Shown here: piece by piece, positions 38,004-49,640 of the stretch
Numbering within the stretch: position 1 is the stretch's first letter
Layout: each line of letters begins with the position of its first letter
DNA from: Ziziphus jujuba
Lineage: Eukaryota; Streptophyta; Magnoliopsida; Rosales; Rhamnaceae
Direction: 5' to 3'
NCBI RefSeq assembly: GCF_031755915.1
Contig: NC_083379.1
Location: 13,749,501 to 13,813,500, forward strand
DNA: 64,000 nt
Position numbers and translations under genes: made by a program
The notes under the pieces: model-generated
The model's database searches: none
What the model saw: the letters and a program-made list of their open reading frames with translations, nothing else
What the model was told of the DNA's origin: nothing

Positions 38004-40040
38004 GATACCTCCCACCCCTTGTTTTAAGTGGCCTGTTAGGGGTGATACTTCAATACTCAACATTTTTATGTGCTCAGAGAAACAAAACCAGAGAGGTACA
38101 CTTCATTTTCATGTTGCCTTTATGTGTTTCTATTTGTCCTTACATGGAAAAATTAATAATGTCAATCTGAAATCAACTGGGTATGTATTTTGTCATTAGT
38201 CATGTTGCCACTTGGTGTAGGCTTGTATGTAGCTTTTGTTACAGAATAAGTGCATGATATCTGTGGAAGAATGGATAGATCTATATTCAAATATTCCTTG
38301 TTCTTATGTAAAACTTTGGACTAGACTTAACTTTTAAGTTGATGGTGAAGCATGCTGGTTATGGATTTATGTCTTAACCAAGTGACATAGACAAAGATAT
38401 CAACTTCAGCAGTGTCCGTTTGGGAAGTGTGACTGTTTCTTATTAATGGCTTTCATTTCTGAAGGAGACAAAAATAAAATGCAAATTACCAATAGATTAG
38501 TTTTACTGTATTAGGAAGATGACACTATTAAAGCTGTGTGGGTAATGAATATACTGTCTAATCTTTTTATCTTATTTGCTGATACTTGTTTTGTTTGTTG
38601 GATCTAAATTTGTTTGTGGCTCGATTTGCAAGTGGTTTTCGATTTTTATTTTTTGGATAACATTGTGCCGGATGGACTTCACTTCTTTCCTTTATTGTGA
38701 ACAATAATATTGCTATTAATGCACTTTTCGCCTTAGTAAACTGTTTCTTTGGAAAACTTTTCTCATCAGTTTAATTAAATATGTTGCTATTTGTTTATTT
38801 TCTTCCTCTTCCTCATTTCAAATTAGGAATAGCTCAAACAAGGCACTAACAAATTTTGGCTGTACTGGCTACTTCGGTGCCTTTCAAGTGGGGTAATTCT
38901 GTGTTCTATCTACAAAGGTTCGAGATACATCTCACAAATTCGGAGGCTTTTTCTGCAATACCAATGGTTAGGAATTCAACTGATTAGTTTTGTCCCTGGA
39001 CCTTGACACCAATTGGCCTTTTCACTCTCATTCTAAATGTTTACTGGTGGTTTGTATTGCTTAAAAAGAAATTTTTGTGCCTTGCTGGAATTTTGTTTCC
39101 TTCTTTGTACAGTACTGTACTGAACAAGGCTTATTCGACTAAAACTCAAGAGTTAGTAAAATTTGAATGTGTCAATTCAAAGAAAGTATTGAGTTTACAA
39201 TGCCTTATTTACTTAGTTTTAGAAGAATTAGTTTTGATGAATTGAAATAGATTCTGTGCTTTCCTTTCTTCCTCTTTCTCCAACCAAATAAGAAGTTGAT
39301 ATAATTTCACTAAGATCTGTTTTATTTTCACTTTTTTTTTAAAAATTTTTCTATTTATTTTTTATTCCTTGGTGTATGGGGTGAAGTTTGGAATTATCGC
39401 CCGAAGAAACAATGGGGATATCCGAAGGTGAATCTCTTATTTTCACTGAACTCACCTCATGCACAATGTGTGAAAATTTGTATATTGCTTTGTTTAAGGT
39501 ATGATGTGTCAAAATAACCAAGTCATTATTTTATTGGCTCAGTATTGAATTTGTCATTTATTCCTTTACAGATTCCACTTATCTATATTTAATTTATATT
39601 AAATTTTATATGATAAAGTAATAGCAAATCAATTTGTTCACCATCCAAGATCCAATGAAAAAGTTGGTATACAATTTGATGCTTATAGAATTAAAGTTTA
39701 TCAAAATATGTATATAACTATATATATATATATATATATATGTTTTATTATCAAGACATGTAAAATATGCCCAAAATGCATTTTAGTAATAAGGAGCCTA
39801 AACAGTTTTAAATAATCAAAGCAAATAGATCAAAGTTAGATTGAATTGGGTTGGATTTTTAACCTAAATTAGTACGGATTAACGGATTGAATATACCTGA
39901 AAAACTAACAATATTAATCATTATGCTGAACATCTTTCGAAATATGCCACAAAAGGTGGCTCAAGGTGAAGTTTGCTTGATGGTGATATATGAGTGACTA
40001 ACAACTATTTTACACTGAATAACATTCAGAACATGGAAAT
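37554..40040 (+). repeat. segmental duplication, copy A (LPAT1 end and downstream)
   Basis: 37554-38725 matches 45358-45995, and 38640-40040 matches 48545-49640, in the same order and strand. Shared landmarks include GTGAGGGTAGTRTGCARTGC, TTTCTGAAGGAGACAAAAA, TTGGATCTAAATTTGTTTGTGGCT, AATTGGCCTTTTCA and CAAGGTGAAGTTTGCTT. Identity is roughly 75-85% by eye with many indels. Past the LPAT1 stop at 38003 there is no gene until 40152, only 3' UTR and AT-rich spacer. Confidence 0.9.
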
Positions 40041-40151
40041 TAATTGGAAAAGAAAGTTCCAGACACCAATTACAGCTTATGTATGTCTTCTTCTACGTTA
40101 ATGATCAAACCACATGCATATTCATTTGCACATCTGCTATTACATTACTAA

Positions 40152-41125
40152 TTAAGGAAATGTGGTATTGGTGGTTTTTGGATGTTTTAGCAGTTTGATA
40201 ATGGATAGCACAGTGATGAGCAGCAAAAAAGCAAGGCCAACATAGGAAGCGATTAGCGCACCTCCACCTCGGTCACAAAATCGATCAAATTTGTCACATA
40301 TTTTGTTCCATCTTGCATGTGAATTACCCTTCTTCCCTAGCATTGCCATGAAAGTTGCACCACCATCCCCAGCTGATGCTAGACCCACTGTCATCTGCGT
40401 ACATATTGTTTCCCAAATGAAAAGTCATAAATAATGTTATTTGTAGTTTAATTCCGAAACTATATAAACTATCATAATATTATTTATCATCAACATTAGT
40501 GACAAATAATAATATGTAAAACTAAAATATACAGAAGGAATGCAATATGCATGATCTTCAAAAATGTATGTACATGCGTACTACTATACAGTAATATATA
40601 TAAAAATTAGTAAAGTAACAAATTATATGTACATACCATGTCTAAAATGGCGACCATCACGAGGTAAACTCCCTTGTCATTAAACTTGTCTCTTAAAACC
40701 TCTGCCATTATCATCAACAAATTATGTAGACTGGCCATTGCATTGGCTATCACAAAGAAGCTATACACAAAATTTCATCACTCATTAGAAAGGCTCAATA
40801 CGAGTACATCTTTAATTTCAGAAAGAAAAAAAAATATATATATATATATTTATATGTGTGTGTGTGTGATTGATTAGCTAGTGAAGACAGAGGAGTAATT
40901 TGAGGAGGCTCACACAAAAGCTGGGTTGTGTTGAAACTTGGCCGTGATAGTAGCACTAATAGGGGTATTGCCAATGGTCGCAACCACCAAGGTTTTGGTT
41001 TCTTTGCTGAAAGCCATTACAAGAGTTGCAGATGCTGTGCCCAGAAACGAAACCATCCTCAGAAACAAAAGCCTCCAATCCTTAATTGGCTTCTCTACTG
41101 CTTTTCCTCCAATTTCCATAGCCAT
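40152..41125 (-). CDS. CASPL1B: CASP-like protein, subfamily 1B
   Basis: Three exons on minus: 41125-40914, 40760-40637, 40394-40152; 192 residues. The start is ATG at 41125 (MAMEIGG; a second in-frame Met is residue 3). Four predicted membrane segments lie at about 20-40, 70-92, 103-125 and 160-180. The first extracellular loop holds ETKTLVVATIGNTPI and TAKFQHNPAFV, and the third GKKGNSHARWNKICDKFDRFCD with its conserved cysteines. This pattern is the UPF0497/CASPL1 family, related to Casparian strip scaffold proteins that build plasma-membrane domains. The specific role of 1B members is little known. It lies antisense to and about 2.1 kb beyond LPAT1, inside copy A of the segmental duplication. 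No copy was found in unit B. Confidence 0.92.
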
Positions 41126-43289
41126 TTTCTTTCTTATTATATGCTCAATTTTCTGTGTATATATGAGAAAGAATTATAAGAAAGTGAAAGATATTGAATA
41201 TGAAGATTGTAGTGAAATGAGCAGGCAGAGAGTGTGCATATATTTATATAAATATATTATTAATATATGTAGATATGGTTAGGGAAAGGAGATCAAGTAT
41301 TGGGTTAACAATATCAAATGTTAAGTCCAATAAGGCAAGTGAAATATAAGTGTGAGTTTTCTTGGGGTGGTCTAACTATCTGCTAGTTCTTTCTACCATG
41401 TTGGTGCAGCTGCTAAATAATTAGGTATACTTTTATTCAATTCCTTGTGCTAAAATCAATGTCGTTGTATACGAAATGTGTTTATATATATTTTAATCCC
41501 CTATTAGACCCACTACGACCCCAATAATTTAGATTAGGTAAAGAATGGAATAAGTTGAAAGAAAAAAAACAATGGAGTATACGTACGTTAAATTTTTTAA
41601 TTAAATATATAGAAGGCTAGAGGATTACTATTAAAACGTAATTACTTTAAAAAAAAAAAAAAAATCAAGGAAGATCCATTATGGTCCATATACTTTTATA
41701 CCTTCTGTTTACGTGTGTGGATGAAGCTGTGGAGCATACCCAGTGGAGGTTCATGCTATATCACCGTGACATGTCAATATAGCACTAGTGAGGGACCTAC
41801 GACGTCGTATTGAATCTACCATGATTCCACAATAGTTTTGTAGGCAACACAAATTTCATGCTCGCAAAAGAGCTAAAACTTATTGTATGACTGCAACACT
41901 TTTGAACCTCGCTCAGTCCATTAGGAGGCACATGTTTAAAAATGTGGGACTGGATTTGATTGAACTATTTAAAATCTTGTCCAATCAAATTTAACTAAAT
42001 TTAAAATAGAACAATTCGATTAGGCTGGAGTTAAAACTAGTCTAGGCTATATGTATGTACAAGTTGCATCTACAACAAGTCCTAATTAAAATCCATGACT
42101 CATCGTAAAAGTTCAGCTGGTTGTTAAACATGCTCTTATGTCAGCTAGACGTCAACAATGTATTTATCAACACTTCAACACTAGATATATTACAAAAATC
42201 ATTCGACCAAAATTATTTTGATTATGAATCCAACAAAAAAAATATTGCAATACTAACAGAGTCGTCAAAGTGGCCAATTAAGTAAGTAAAAGGTACTTTA
42301 TTTGTCAAACGATATAAGCAAAAAAAATACTTTGTAGTAAAGACGTACAATTGCAATACTCTAGTCTAATTAAGTTCTAGGCCATCTTATAGTAGTTATT
42401 TCTTTTTTAGAAATCTTTCAGTAATAAAGTTATTGTTTATTTGAATAATAATTATGAGTTTGAATCTTCATTTATCTTATAATTTGAAAATAAATAAATA
42501 AATAATTCTAGTTTTATAGTTGCGAGTGTTTTCTTAAAACAAGAGTGCAAAAGTATACTAAAGCGTCATATCTTTTTTGTTTTTTTAATTTTATAAATAA
42601 TATTGAATGGGGGGATTCAAACTCGGTCTTTATACTCGAGTAAACATTTGATTTTTCCACAGAGCTGTCTTTGCAGTGACTATCAAAGTGTCTTCTAGGA
42701 TGATTTTTCTGTTTAGCAAGAGCATTAACTTTAACATATGCACACATGTGCTTAAAATTTTTTTATTTTATTTTCGTTACTGTGTAGCATAAATCCACAT
42801 TTGTTGGTCTAACTAGCATAGTTAACGTAGATAAGCTACAACGAACACCAACAGCCAAGAAAACTTTAATACAACCTAATTTTTGTAATTATATAATGAC
42901 TCTTAGAAAAAGAGAAAACATAACTTTTACATATATATAATTAATCCTTTTTTTTTCCCCGAAATAACCTTTTGAGAGCCACGAATACTAAAATTACTAA
43001 TGAATGATATTCAAGCAAGCCCTTTTGTTATTTAAATAATAAATCAAATCCTCAAAATTTTTAAATAGTCATAGCAAACTGCCTATATAATTTAATTAAT
43101 TTCTTTCTTTTAACTATATATTAAGGATAAACATGGGCAATTTAACATATTAACCAATTAACATATACAATTTTTTTTAAATAACTAATTATAGATCATA
43201 TATGGTGGTTATTTTCAACCAAAAAAAAAAAAGACTATATATGGTGGTCCTATAATTATGTTGGCCTACGCTGCCTCACCAGCTTTATA
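41126..43289. other. spacer upstream of CASPL1B
   Basis: Contains the CASPL1B promoter (right side of 41125) and AT-rich DNA with ATA runs. No ORF of substance and no resolved transposon. 43290-43297 (ACTTTAAG) is the left target duplication of the next element. Confidence 0.55.
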
Positions 43290-43297
43290 ACTTTAAG

Positions 43298-44261
43298 TAG
43301 GGATGGGTAAAAACCAAACCGAATCAACCAAACCGATCAAACCGACATATTTAGTTTGATTTGGATTGGTTTTAACTTATTAATCGGTTTGGTTCAGTTA
43401 AAAATATAAAAAACTGAAATGGTTAGTTCAGATTGCGGGTTGGATGAAATTTTACTCAATCCAACTCGCACCAAACCGATCATTAATTAAATTAAGATTT
43501 TGTTTTTCTTTTATATATAAATATAGTATATAATTATAAAATAAAACTATTATTTTATTTATTATGAGAATAGAATTGAAAAGTATGGAAAAAGACTTTT
43601 TAAAATAATTTTTATTTTTATGGATTGTTAGTTTATTTAATTATAAGTTCATTTTGAAATTTAAGATTTCAAATATGGATTGTATTCTATTTTATAATTA
43701 ATAATGATTGTAGATTTGTTGTAGAATTTACTTGTTGGGTATGATGTATTTGTATAATTAAGTTGTAGTTGTATGGTTTTATATTGTATTATTTTACTTG
43801 TCTTGTAGTTGTATGGCTTTATGTTGTATTGTAGTTAATAGTTAGTTTATTTGGTATTTTTGTTAGGTGAATGTATGTTAAAATTATTTAATTTAGATAT
43901 TATTTAATTTAGATAATAGATTGAAAAAGATAATTAATTCAAAATATAATATATGAATATGATTGAAGATTGATAATTAACAAGATCTAAAAAATTTTTA
44001 TACAATTTTGAGTCCAATGTATACAATTTCTATCTCAAAATAGCATAAATAAAAAAATTTGAGCTGAAGCCCAATATGAGGTTCAAACCAGACCCAAACC
44101 ATTAATCCAACCCAAACCGACCAATGACCATCCATTTGGTTCAGTCGGGTTGAACGTGGTGGTTGGTTTGGTTTGGTTTCGTACGCAACCCAAATGGAGT
44201 TGATCGATTCGGTTTAAAAAAATCCATAAAACCGAACCGAATCACACCGAACCCATCCCTA
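43298..44261. mobile_element. non-autonomous hAT element (964 bp)
   Basis: Flanked by the exact 8-bp duplication ACTTTAAG (43290-43297 and 44262-44269). The termini are TAGGGATGGGT and its exact inverse ACCCATCCCTA. Both subterminal regions are packed with AACCGA/AAACCGA motifs: four within 60 bp of the left end, and a mirrored group at 44090-44250. Such motifs are typical of hAT transposase binding zones. The 800-bp core is AT-rich with no coding frame. Confidence 0.93.
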
Positions 44262-44403
44262 ACTTTAAGGCCGGCCGTGTATATATATATATATATATAT
44301 TGCATAGGTATGTGTTCTATAAATAATATATAAATATAACATTCATTATTCTTTATATATCATAAACAAGAAGAAATGGGGAAGTGATATATATTATAGA
44401 AAT

Positions 44404-44649
44404 ATGAAGGAAGTTGCGACGACAACGATGATGAAAATGGTGATAATGGCTAATCTTGTGCAGCCAAACAGTGGTTATAATCCTCCTTCCTCTCCTTCTT
44501 TATTTGTCCCTGTAGATTTTTATCCTGATCATCTGCCCAAAATTGTTGAACCGAAGAGACTTAATTGCCTAATATCAACCTACAATTGTTGCAAGACAGA
44601 GAAAAATTTTGCTTCTTATGATGAATGTTTTTATATGTTTATTAATTAA
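44404..44649 (+). CDS. unrecognised 81-residue protein with C-terminal cysteines
   Basis: Single ORF from the ATG at 44404 to TAA at 44649. The N-terminus MKEVATTTMMKMVIMANLV is Met-rich and moderately hydrophobic, like a weak signal peptide. A Pro/Ser-rich part follows (NPPSSPSLFVPVDFYPDHLP). The C-terminal third has four cysteines: NC..., CC and SYDEC. A TATA-rich stretch lies just upstream. I do not recognise the family; a small secreted cysteine-rich peptide is possible but unproven. A diverged relative at 50868-51110 keeps the layout, including DF-P, L-CL and F-SYD--C. This suggests the ORF was once under selection. The short length leaves real doubt. Confidence 0.45.
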   Translation: MKEVATTTMMKMVIMANLVQPNSGYNPPSSPSLFVPVDFYPDHLPKIVEPKRLNCLISTYNCCKTEKNFASYDECFYMFIN

Positions 44650-45037
44650 GGAATGTATGGAAAAGGATTAAACAGTATAATGAATTTCATACATGTATAT
44701 ACACATAGGGATTTTGATCTATTTGGGAACATAATTCCCATACAAGTGTTAAGGATTGTTATTCGTAACTAGGTTTTGGAATTAAATTAATAATTGAGAT
44801 GTTAATCTTTCTAATTGACATGTCAGTATGGTTCCATCTCATATATATTATTATTGGAAAATATGTTTGATATATATTGTTAAAGTCGTTTCTTATAGAC
44901 TTTTTGAAATACATTGAATTAACATGGTACATGAGGGTGAGCATTGGAAAATATGTCCAATAAACATTGTTTGAACCTGTTTTCTATAATTCCATGGTGA
45001 CCTAATTGACACGCACATATCTACATATATGGAAATT
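44650..45037. other. AT-rich spacer
   Basis: A diverged internal repeat of GGAAAATATGTYYRATAWAYATTG appears twice (about 44857 and 44946). Nothing coding seen. Confidence 0.5.
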
Positions 45038-45183
45038 CTATGGTAAGGACGGTCCGCATGACGATCACAGTATTAGTGACGGTTTTTCATAGTATTAACG
45101 ATGGTTTTTTAGAAAATCGTCACCAATACTATGAAAAACTGTCACCAATACTGTGGTCCGCATGAGGACCGTCAGCACCATAG
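45038..45183. repeat. fold-back (near-palindromic) element, 146 bp
   Basis: Two arms of about 67 bp pair as inverted repeats: CTATGGT..GACGGTCC..CATG at the left against CATG.GGACCGTC..ACCATAG at the right. Each arm also contains ACAGTATTRGTGAC and TTTTTCATAGTATT. About 80% of arm positions pair, around a short T/A loop near 45105-45116. It could fold into a long hairpin. No clear target duplication was found. Confidence 0.85.
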
Positions 45184-45357
45184 ACAGACTATCTACATAT
45201 ATATATATATAGATATATATAAATGAATAAATGTATTATAACTAACTTCTATCTCTCTAGATCTTTCATATTAATTATATATAATTCATAGAGCAGAGAT
45301 TTTTATAAATATACATATATATAAATGTATATATATATATACGGTCAGAATTATATC

Positions 45358-45995
45358 AGATCAATTTAGTCTCTCTAGCATTATTTTTAACAAAGACTTC
45401 TTAGTTAATAATTAGAGGAAGATGTAGTTTTTTTCCAGCCAGTTCCCAAATAACTTAACAGGTGAGGGTAGTATGCAGTGCTTGACAAGGGTTTGGAGTG
45501 TTCAGAAATGTATTGATTTGTCTTGCTGTTGATGATATGCAGAAAGTGCCTCCGGTGTTGCAGCCAAAACCAAAGTGCCAGTGTCTGGTCCCGAATACTC
45601 TTATAGATGCCTGCAGGAATGGAGGGTATCTTAATTAAATTTGGGATCTGTCAAAATTGTCATCCATAAACCCATTGAAGAACTAAAGCCCCTTGAAGAC
45701 TATTTCTTATTCATAGGTTTCGTTTCTGAAGGAGACAAAAAATAAAATGCAAATGTCCAATAACTTAATTTTTCTATAAGAAGAAAATATTAAAGCTATA
45801 TGGGAAACAAGTATGCTATCTAAATATTTTTATCCTATAATTAATTTGCAGATACTTTTTGACTTTTTTTGTTGGATCTAAATTTGTTTGTGGCTTAATT
45901 TGCAAGCGGATTTTTTATTTTTATTTTTAATAATATTATGCTGATCATAATGGACTTTGCTTTTTCGTGAACAACAAAATTGCTATGACTATCAT
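45358..45995 (+). repeat. segmental duplication, copy B part 1
   Basis: Matches 37554-38725: the end of the last LPAT1 intron, the last exon and the start of the downstream region, with a large internal loss after the stop. It ends at GTGAACAACAAAATTGCTAT (near 45990), where the match to copy A stops. Confidence 0.88.
45542..45690 (+). pseudogene. decayed copy of LPAT1 last exon
   Basis: Aligns with the first 140 bases of LPAT1 exon 6 (37788-37935). It keeps an acceptor-like ATATGCAG just before it and the landmarks GCCAAAACCAAAGTGCCAGTG, GCCTGCAGGAATGGAGGGTAT and TTGGGATCTGTYAAA. Small insertions and a loss of about 15 bases destroy the frame, and the other LPAT1 exons are absent. It cannot encode an acyltransferase. 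It is a by-product of the tandem duplication rather than a retrocopy, because intron sequence upstream is duplicated too. Confidence 0.9.
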
Positions 45996-46839
45996 CGTAA
46001 AAATTTTTGGAAGTAATCTGCATGAAAAAGAAGCAAATTCGAAGCCTTGGTCTCCTCTGTTTTGAAGTAAGCATGAAAGTATTGTTACTTAAAAGTAAGC
46101 CTTGTGTCCATGCTCGTCAATCATCATAACATGATCAAGCAGTGAAATTCAGAGCTTTCAACATAGAACCACAAGCATCTTCCAATCCATCCAGAAAGAA
46201 AATGGTGTGTGGCATTATCTCATCGATCGCCATTGTACCTATGTAAGAAAACATTGATACGCACTTGATATGTTTGTTTTGCTTCAGTTTGGTTAATTTT
46301 GTGAACAATAATAATAAATTATTTCAAAATAATAAAAAACAGGGGAGGAGAAGAATACTGAAAAACAGGGCACTTCACTTGATCCTCTTATTACTTAAAG
46401 ACATAGAAAAAAGAGAAAATTTATAACGTTTGGCATGAGAGTAGGCCATTAAGTAGTCCTATGCACAATCATCCCATTGATTCCTATGTGATCCAATTTT
46501 TTATATAGACAGACTTATTCATCAAGAAAGTAAAAATTTGCGGCAATCCTTGCATTTAATATTTTCCAAATTCAATCCATGCACATAATCTCCAAGATTC
46601 CAATAAACGCCATCTATGTTTCTATTTATTTATTTATTTTTATGGAAACTACGTGCTTTCTTTACTTGCCCAAAAAAAAAAAAAAACAATCTCCAAAGCC
46701 TTCCATATTTCAATTTGGGGCTGCTGGCTAATTTTGGCAATGAAATTTTTGGCAAATAAGCGGAGATTCCAAATCATGGGGAAAATTTCCTAATTCTCTA
46801 ATGTTTTTTTGAGTGCGTAATACACGACCACACTCACTC
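45996..46839. other. unmatched segment inside copy B, left part
   Basis: No counterpart in copy A. AT-rich, no ORF supported. It ends just before a TATA-like element near 46845-46856. Confidence 0.5.
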
Positions 46840-47907
46840 TGTTATATTATATATAGACATCCCAAGCCACACTTCAACAAACACACACACGATCTTCGTT
46901 ATCATCAAACTTACTTACTTGGGTAAGCAAGCAGTGTCTGTGTCTTCTTCTTTAGTTAGGCTTCAAACATGGAGCTTTTTTGCTCTAATTATATTCATTC
47001 TTCTTCTAACTCAGTTGTTGGTGTTTTTAACGTCTTTGCAGAATTTTCTGCTCAACCAGTGGAGTAGCTCTCTTTCTTCTTCTTCTTCTATCCCAGCAGG
47101 TATGCATGTTTTATATATTTATTTACTCTGTTTCATGTTCTGTCCAAACCAAACATCAAACATGGTTGGTTGTTGGTGGTTTGTAAGAATTTTTCTTTTT
47201 TGTTTTTTCACCTATTATTATATTAAACACACCACCTAGCTTGTGCATTAAATATATATATATATATATAGAGAGTACCATTCATGAATGTATGTATTAC
47301 TTACTTGGTAGGAAAGACAGCCTTAATTAATTAATTTTGATCAAATAATTTTGAAGTTGATAATTAAATGCTTCTTAATTTTTGTTGTTGCTCAAAACTC
47401 AAATTGAATTCAATAGGTCTTTCACAATGTCTCAATATTAATGGAGTAGTGAATGTGTGCCTCTTGCTTATCGTGGACCTCCATCTCCGACTAAGCTGAG
47501 CTACAAGGAGTCGGTCGATGCTGTGAGCGAAGAGTGTCCCGAATGCGGGGACTCTTTCTGGCGGCGACATCGTCAGCCGCCCGGGTTGCTCTGGCGGGTG
47601 TTGGTGTTGGTATCACCTAAGCTGTTGCGAGACCATGGCATGCAGCGAACAACCACGCAGCAGCTGCTCCAATTGTGGCGGCCAACTGTTTGTGAACTCT
47701 AGGACGGTAGTAGAGAGGTTCCAGATCGACGTATTTCCGCCGTCGCCGCCGTCCTCCACCACATCCACAACTCCCTCATCACCGGACTCATACGCAGCAG
47801 ACTCACCACCGCCCACTCCTCCATTTGAAACACAGTCTCCGTTTTACCGCCAGCAGACTCCTTTTGAGCAGAAGAAGAGCAAGTACAACAGCCACAGATG
47901 GTTTTAA
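46840..47907 (+). pseudogene. unrecognised frame-broken locus with hydrophobic N-part and Pro-rich C-part
   Basis: A TATA-like TATATTATATATAG (about 46845) and a CA-rich leader precede a long frame at 46919-47101. That frame encodes a Ser-rich stretch and a strong hydrophobic helix (FFALIIFILLLTQLLVFL), and ends at a donor-like CCAGCAG|GTATGC. It begins at TTG (encoding ..GKQA), where a one-base change would give ATG; no in-frame ATG exists. After a possible acceptor near 47416 the frames break up. One open stretch (about 47448-47700) has a CPECG motif. Another, from the ATG at 47635 to 47907, has CSNCGG and a Pro/Ser-rich tail. The GC content (about 57% over 47450-47850) is far above the flanks. 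It could be a decayed gene or one whose exons I have misread. Family not recognised. Confidence 0.35.
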
Positions 47908-48544
47908 TTAGCTTATTTACTAATATCTTTCTTTCTTTCTTTCTTTGTTTATTTTGGTAAATTAGGTTATTACTCGTTTATAGTAGTTACTTTCCAGTAA
48001 ATGTCTTTACACATCGATACTTATGCACTTTGGTTATTATGATTAGTCATTCGTTGGCTTTTATATTCAGTCCATTTATTTTACTATTTTTATTATATTT
48101 TTTGGGTCAACTTTCTTATTTCAGAATCTTTAATGTTCAGTTTATACTTTCTATGAAGGACTGAGACATGTGTGTGTTTTTTATTTTCATTTTTATTTTT
48201 ATTTTTTTTCAAATTCTGCTGTCCAATAGTGTATGGTTTTGGGATGATTATTACTATTTATTTTTTTTCATTACGAATTAAATATGAGTACTAAATTTAT
48301 AATTGCTGCTTTATTTGTTATTATTATTTTATTTTGTTTCAATAAAAAAAAAAAAAAAAGGTTGACATCTTGTAGATGATAGTTCTTTTGGATATGTTTT
48401 GTAAACCCTGGACCTGCTAAGCCTACCAATATTATATCTTTTAATTTTACATGTTAGAATTTTGTTCATGATCATTTTTGTTGTTTTTCCCAAATTTAAT
48501 TTTATGTTTGCAGAAAGAGTGTCAACTCTCAAGTTGTTTCTGTT
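47908..48544. other. unmatched segment inside copy B, right part
   Basis: T-rich spacer after the GC-rich locus, possibly its 3' region. No gene seen. Confidence 0.5.
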
Positions 48545-49640
48545 TTCGCTTCTTATGCTGAATAATGGACTTGGAAAGAATCTTATGCTAAATACTGGAA
48601 TTTTCTTCTTTCCTTTATTGTGAATAACAACATTGCCATAAATGCGCTTCCAACTTATTATTGATAATAGTTAGGAATTCAACTGGTTATTTTCCTCTCT
48701 AGACCTTGACATCAATTGGCCTTTTCATTCTCATCCTAAATGATTACTGGTGGCTAGTATTGCCGGAAAAGTACTCTTTGTTCTTCATGGAATTTTGTTA
48801 ACTTATTTGTACATTATTTTGCTGAACGAGGCTTATACAACTAAAACTCAAAAGTTAGTAAAATTTGCAATGCCTCATTTTCCAAGTTTAAGAAGAATTA
48901 TTTTTGATGAATTTAGATAGATTATGTGCTTTTATACTTTCCTTTCCCTCCTTTTATTTTATAACTACGCTAAGACCTCTTTTATTATTAGTTTATTTTA
49001 TTTTTTATATAGAAATTTAAATTCAAAATTATTGTCCAAAAAAAATAGTAGTTTTGCTATCCAAAGGGGACTTTATCATTTTAATTGAAACTCATGCATA
49101 ATATGTATGAAAAATTTCTATATTATTTTGTTTAACAAATCATGTGTAAAATGACAAAGTTATTATTTGATTGGATTGTATTAAATTTTTTATTTATTTA
49201 TATTTAGTTTATATTAAATTTTCAACTAATAAAATAATAACAAGTCAGCTCCACCACATTACTTGGTGAAAAAGTTGATATACTAAAGTTTATCAGAACA
49301 TGCGTATGTTTATTTATCAAGGCAAATGTAAAATATGGCCAAAATGTATTTCAATAATAAGTAGCCTAAACGGCTTTAAACAATCAATGCAAACGGACCA
49401 CAATTAAGATTGGATGGATCTATTATCTATATTTGTATAGACTAATGGATTCAATACCTTAAAAACTTAACAATATTAATTATATATACCGGATGTTCTC
49501 TGAAATTATATGCCGTAAAATGTTTGGAAATTTCAACCCATTAACACCCCTTGGTGGTACAAGGTGAAGTTTGCTTCATACTGTTATTACTAGTTGGAGT
49601 GATTAACAATAATTTTAGAGTGATCAACATTCAACAATAT
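48545..49640 (+). repeat. segmental duplication, copy B part 2
   Basis: Matches 38640-40040 in order. It restarts with TATGCTGAATAATGGACTT and TTCTTTCCTTTATTGTGAA, sequence that overlaps the end of part 1, so about 50-80 bp of copy A is represented twice in B. It ends near ACAATATTGTTC, and no CASPL1B exon follows. Confidence 0.88.
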
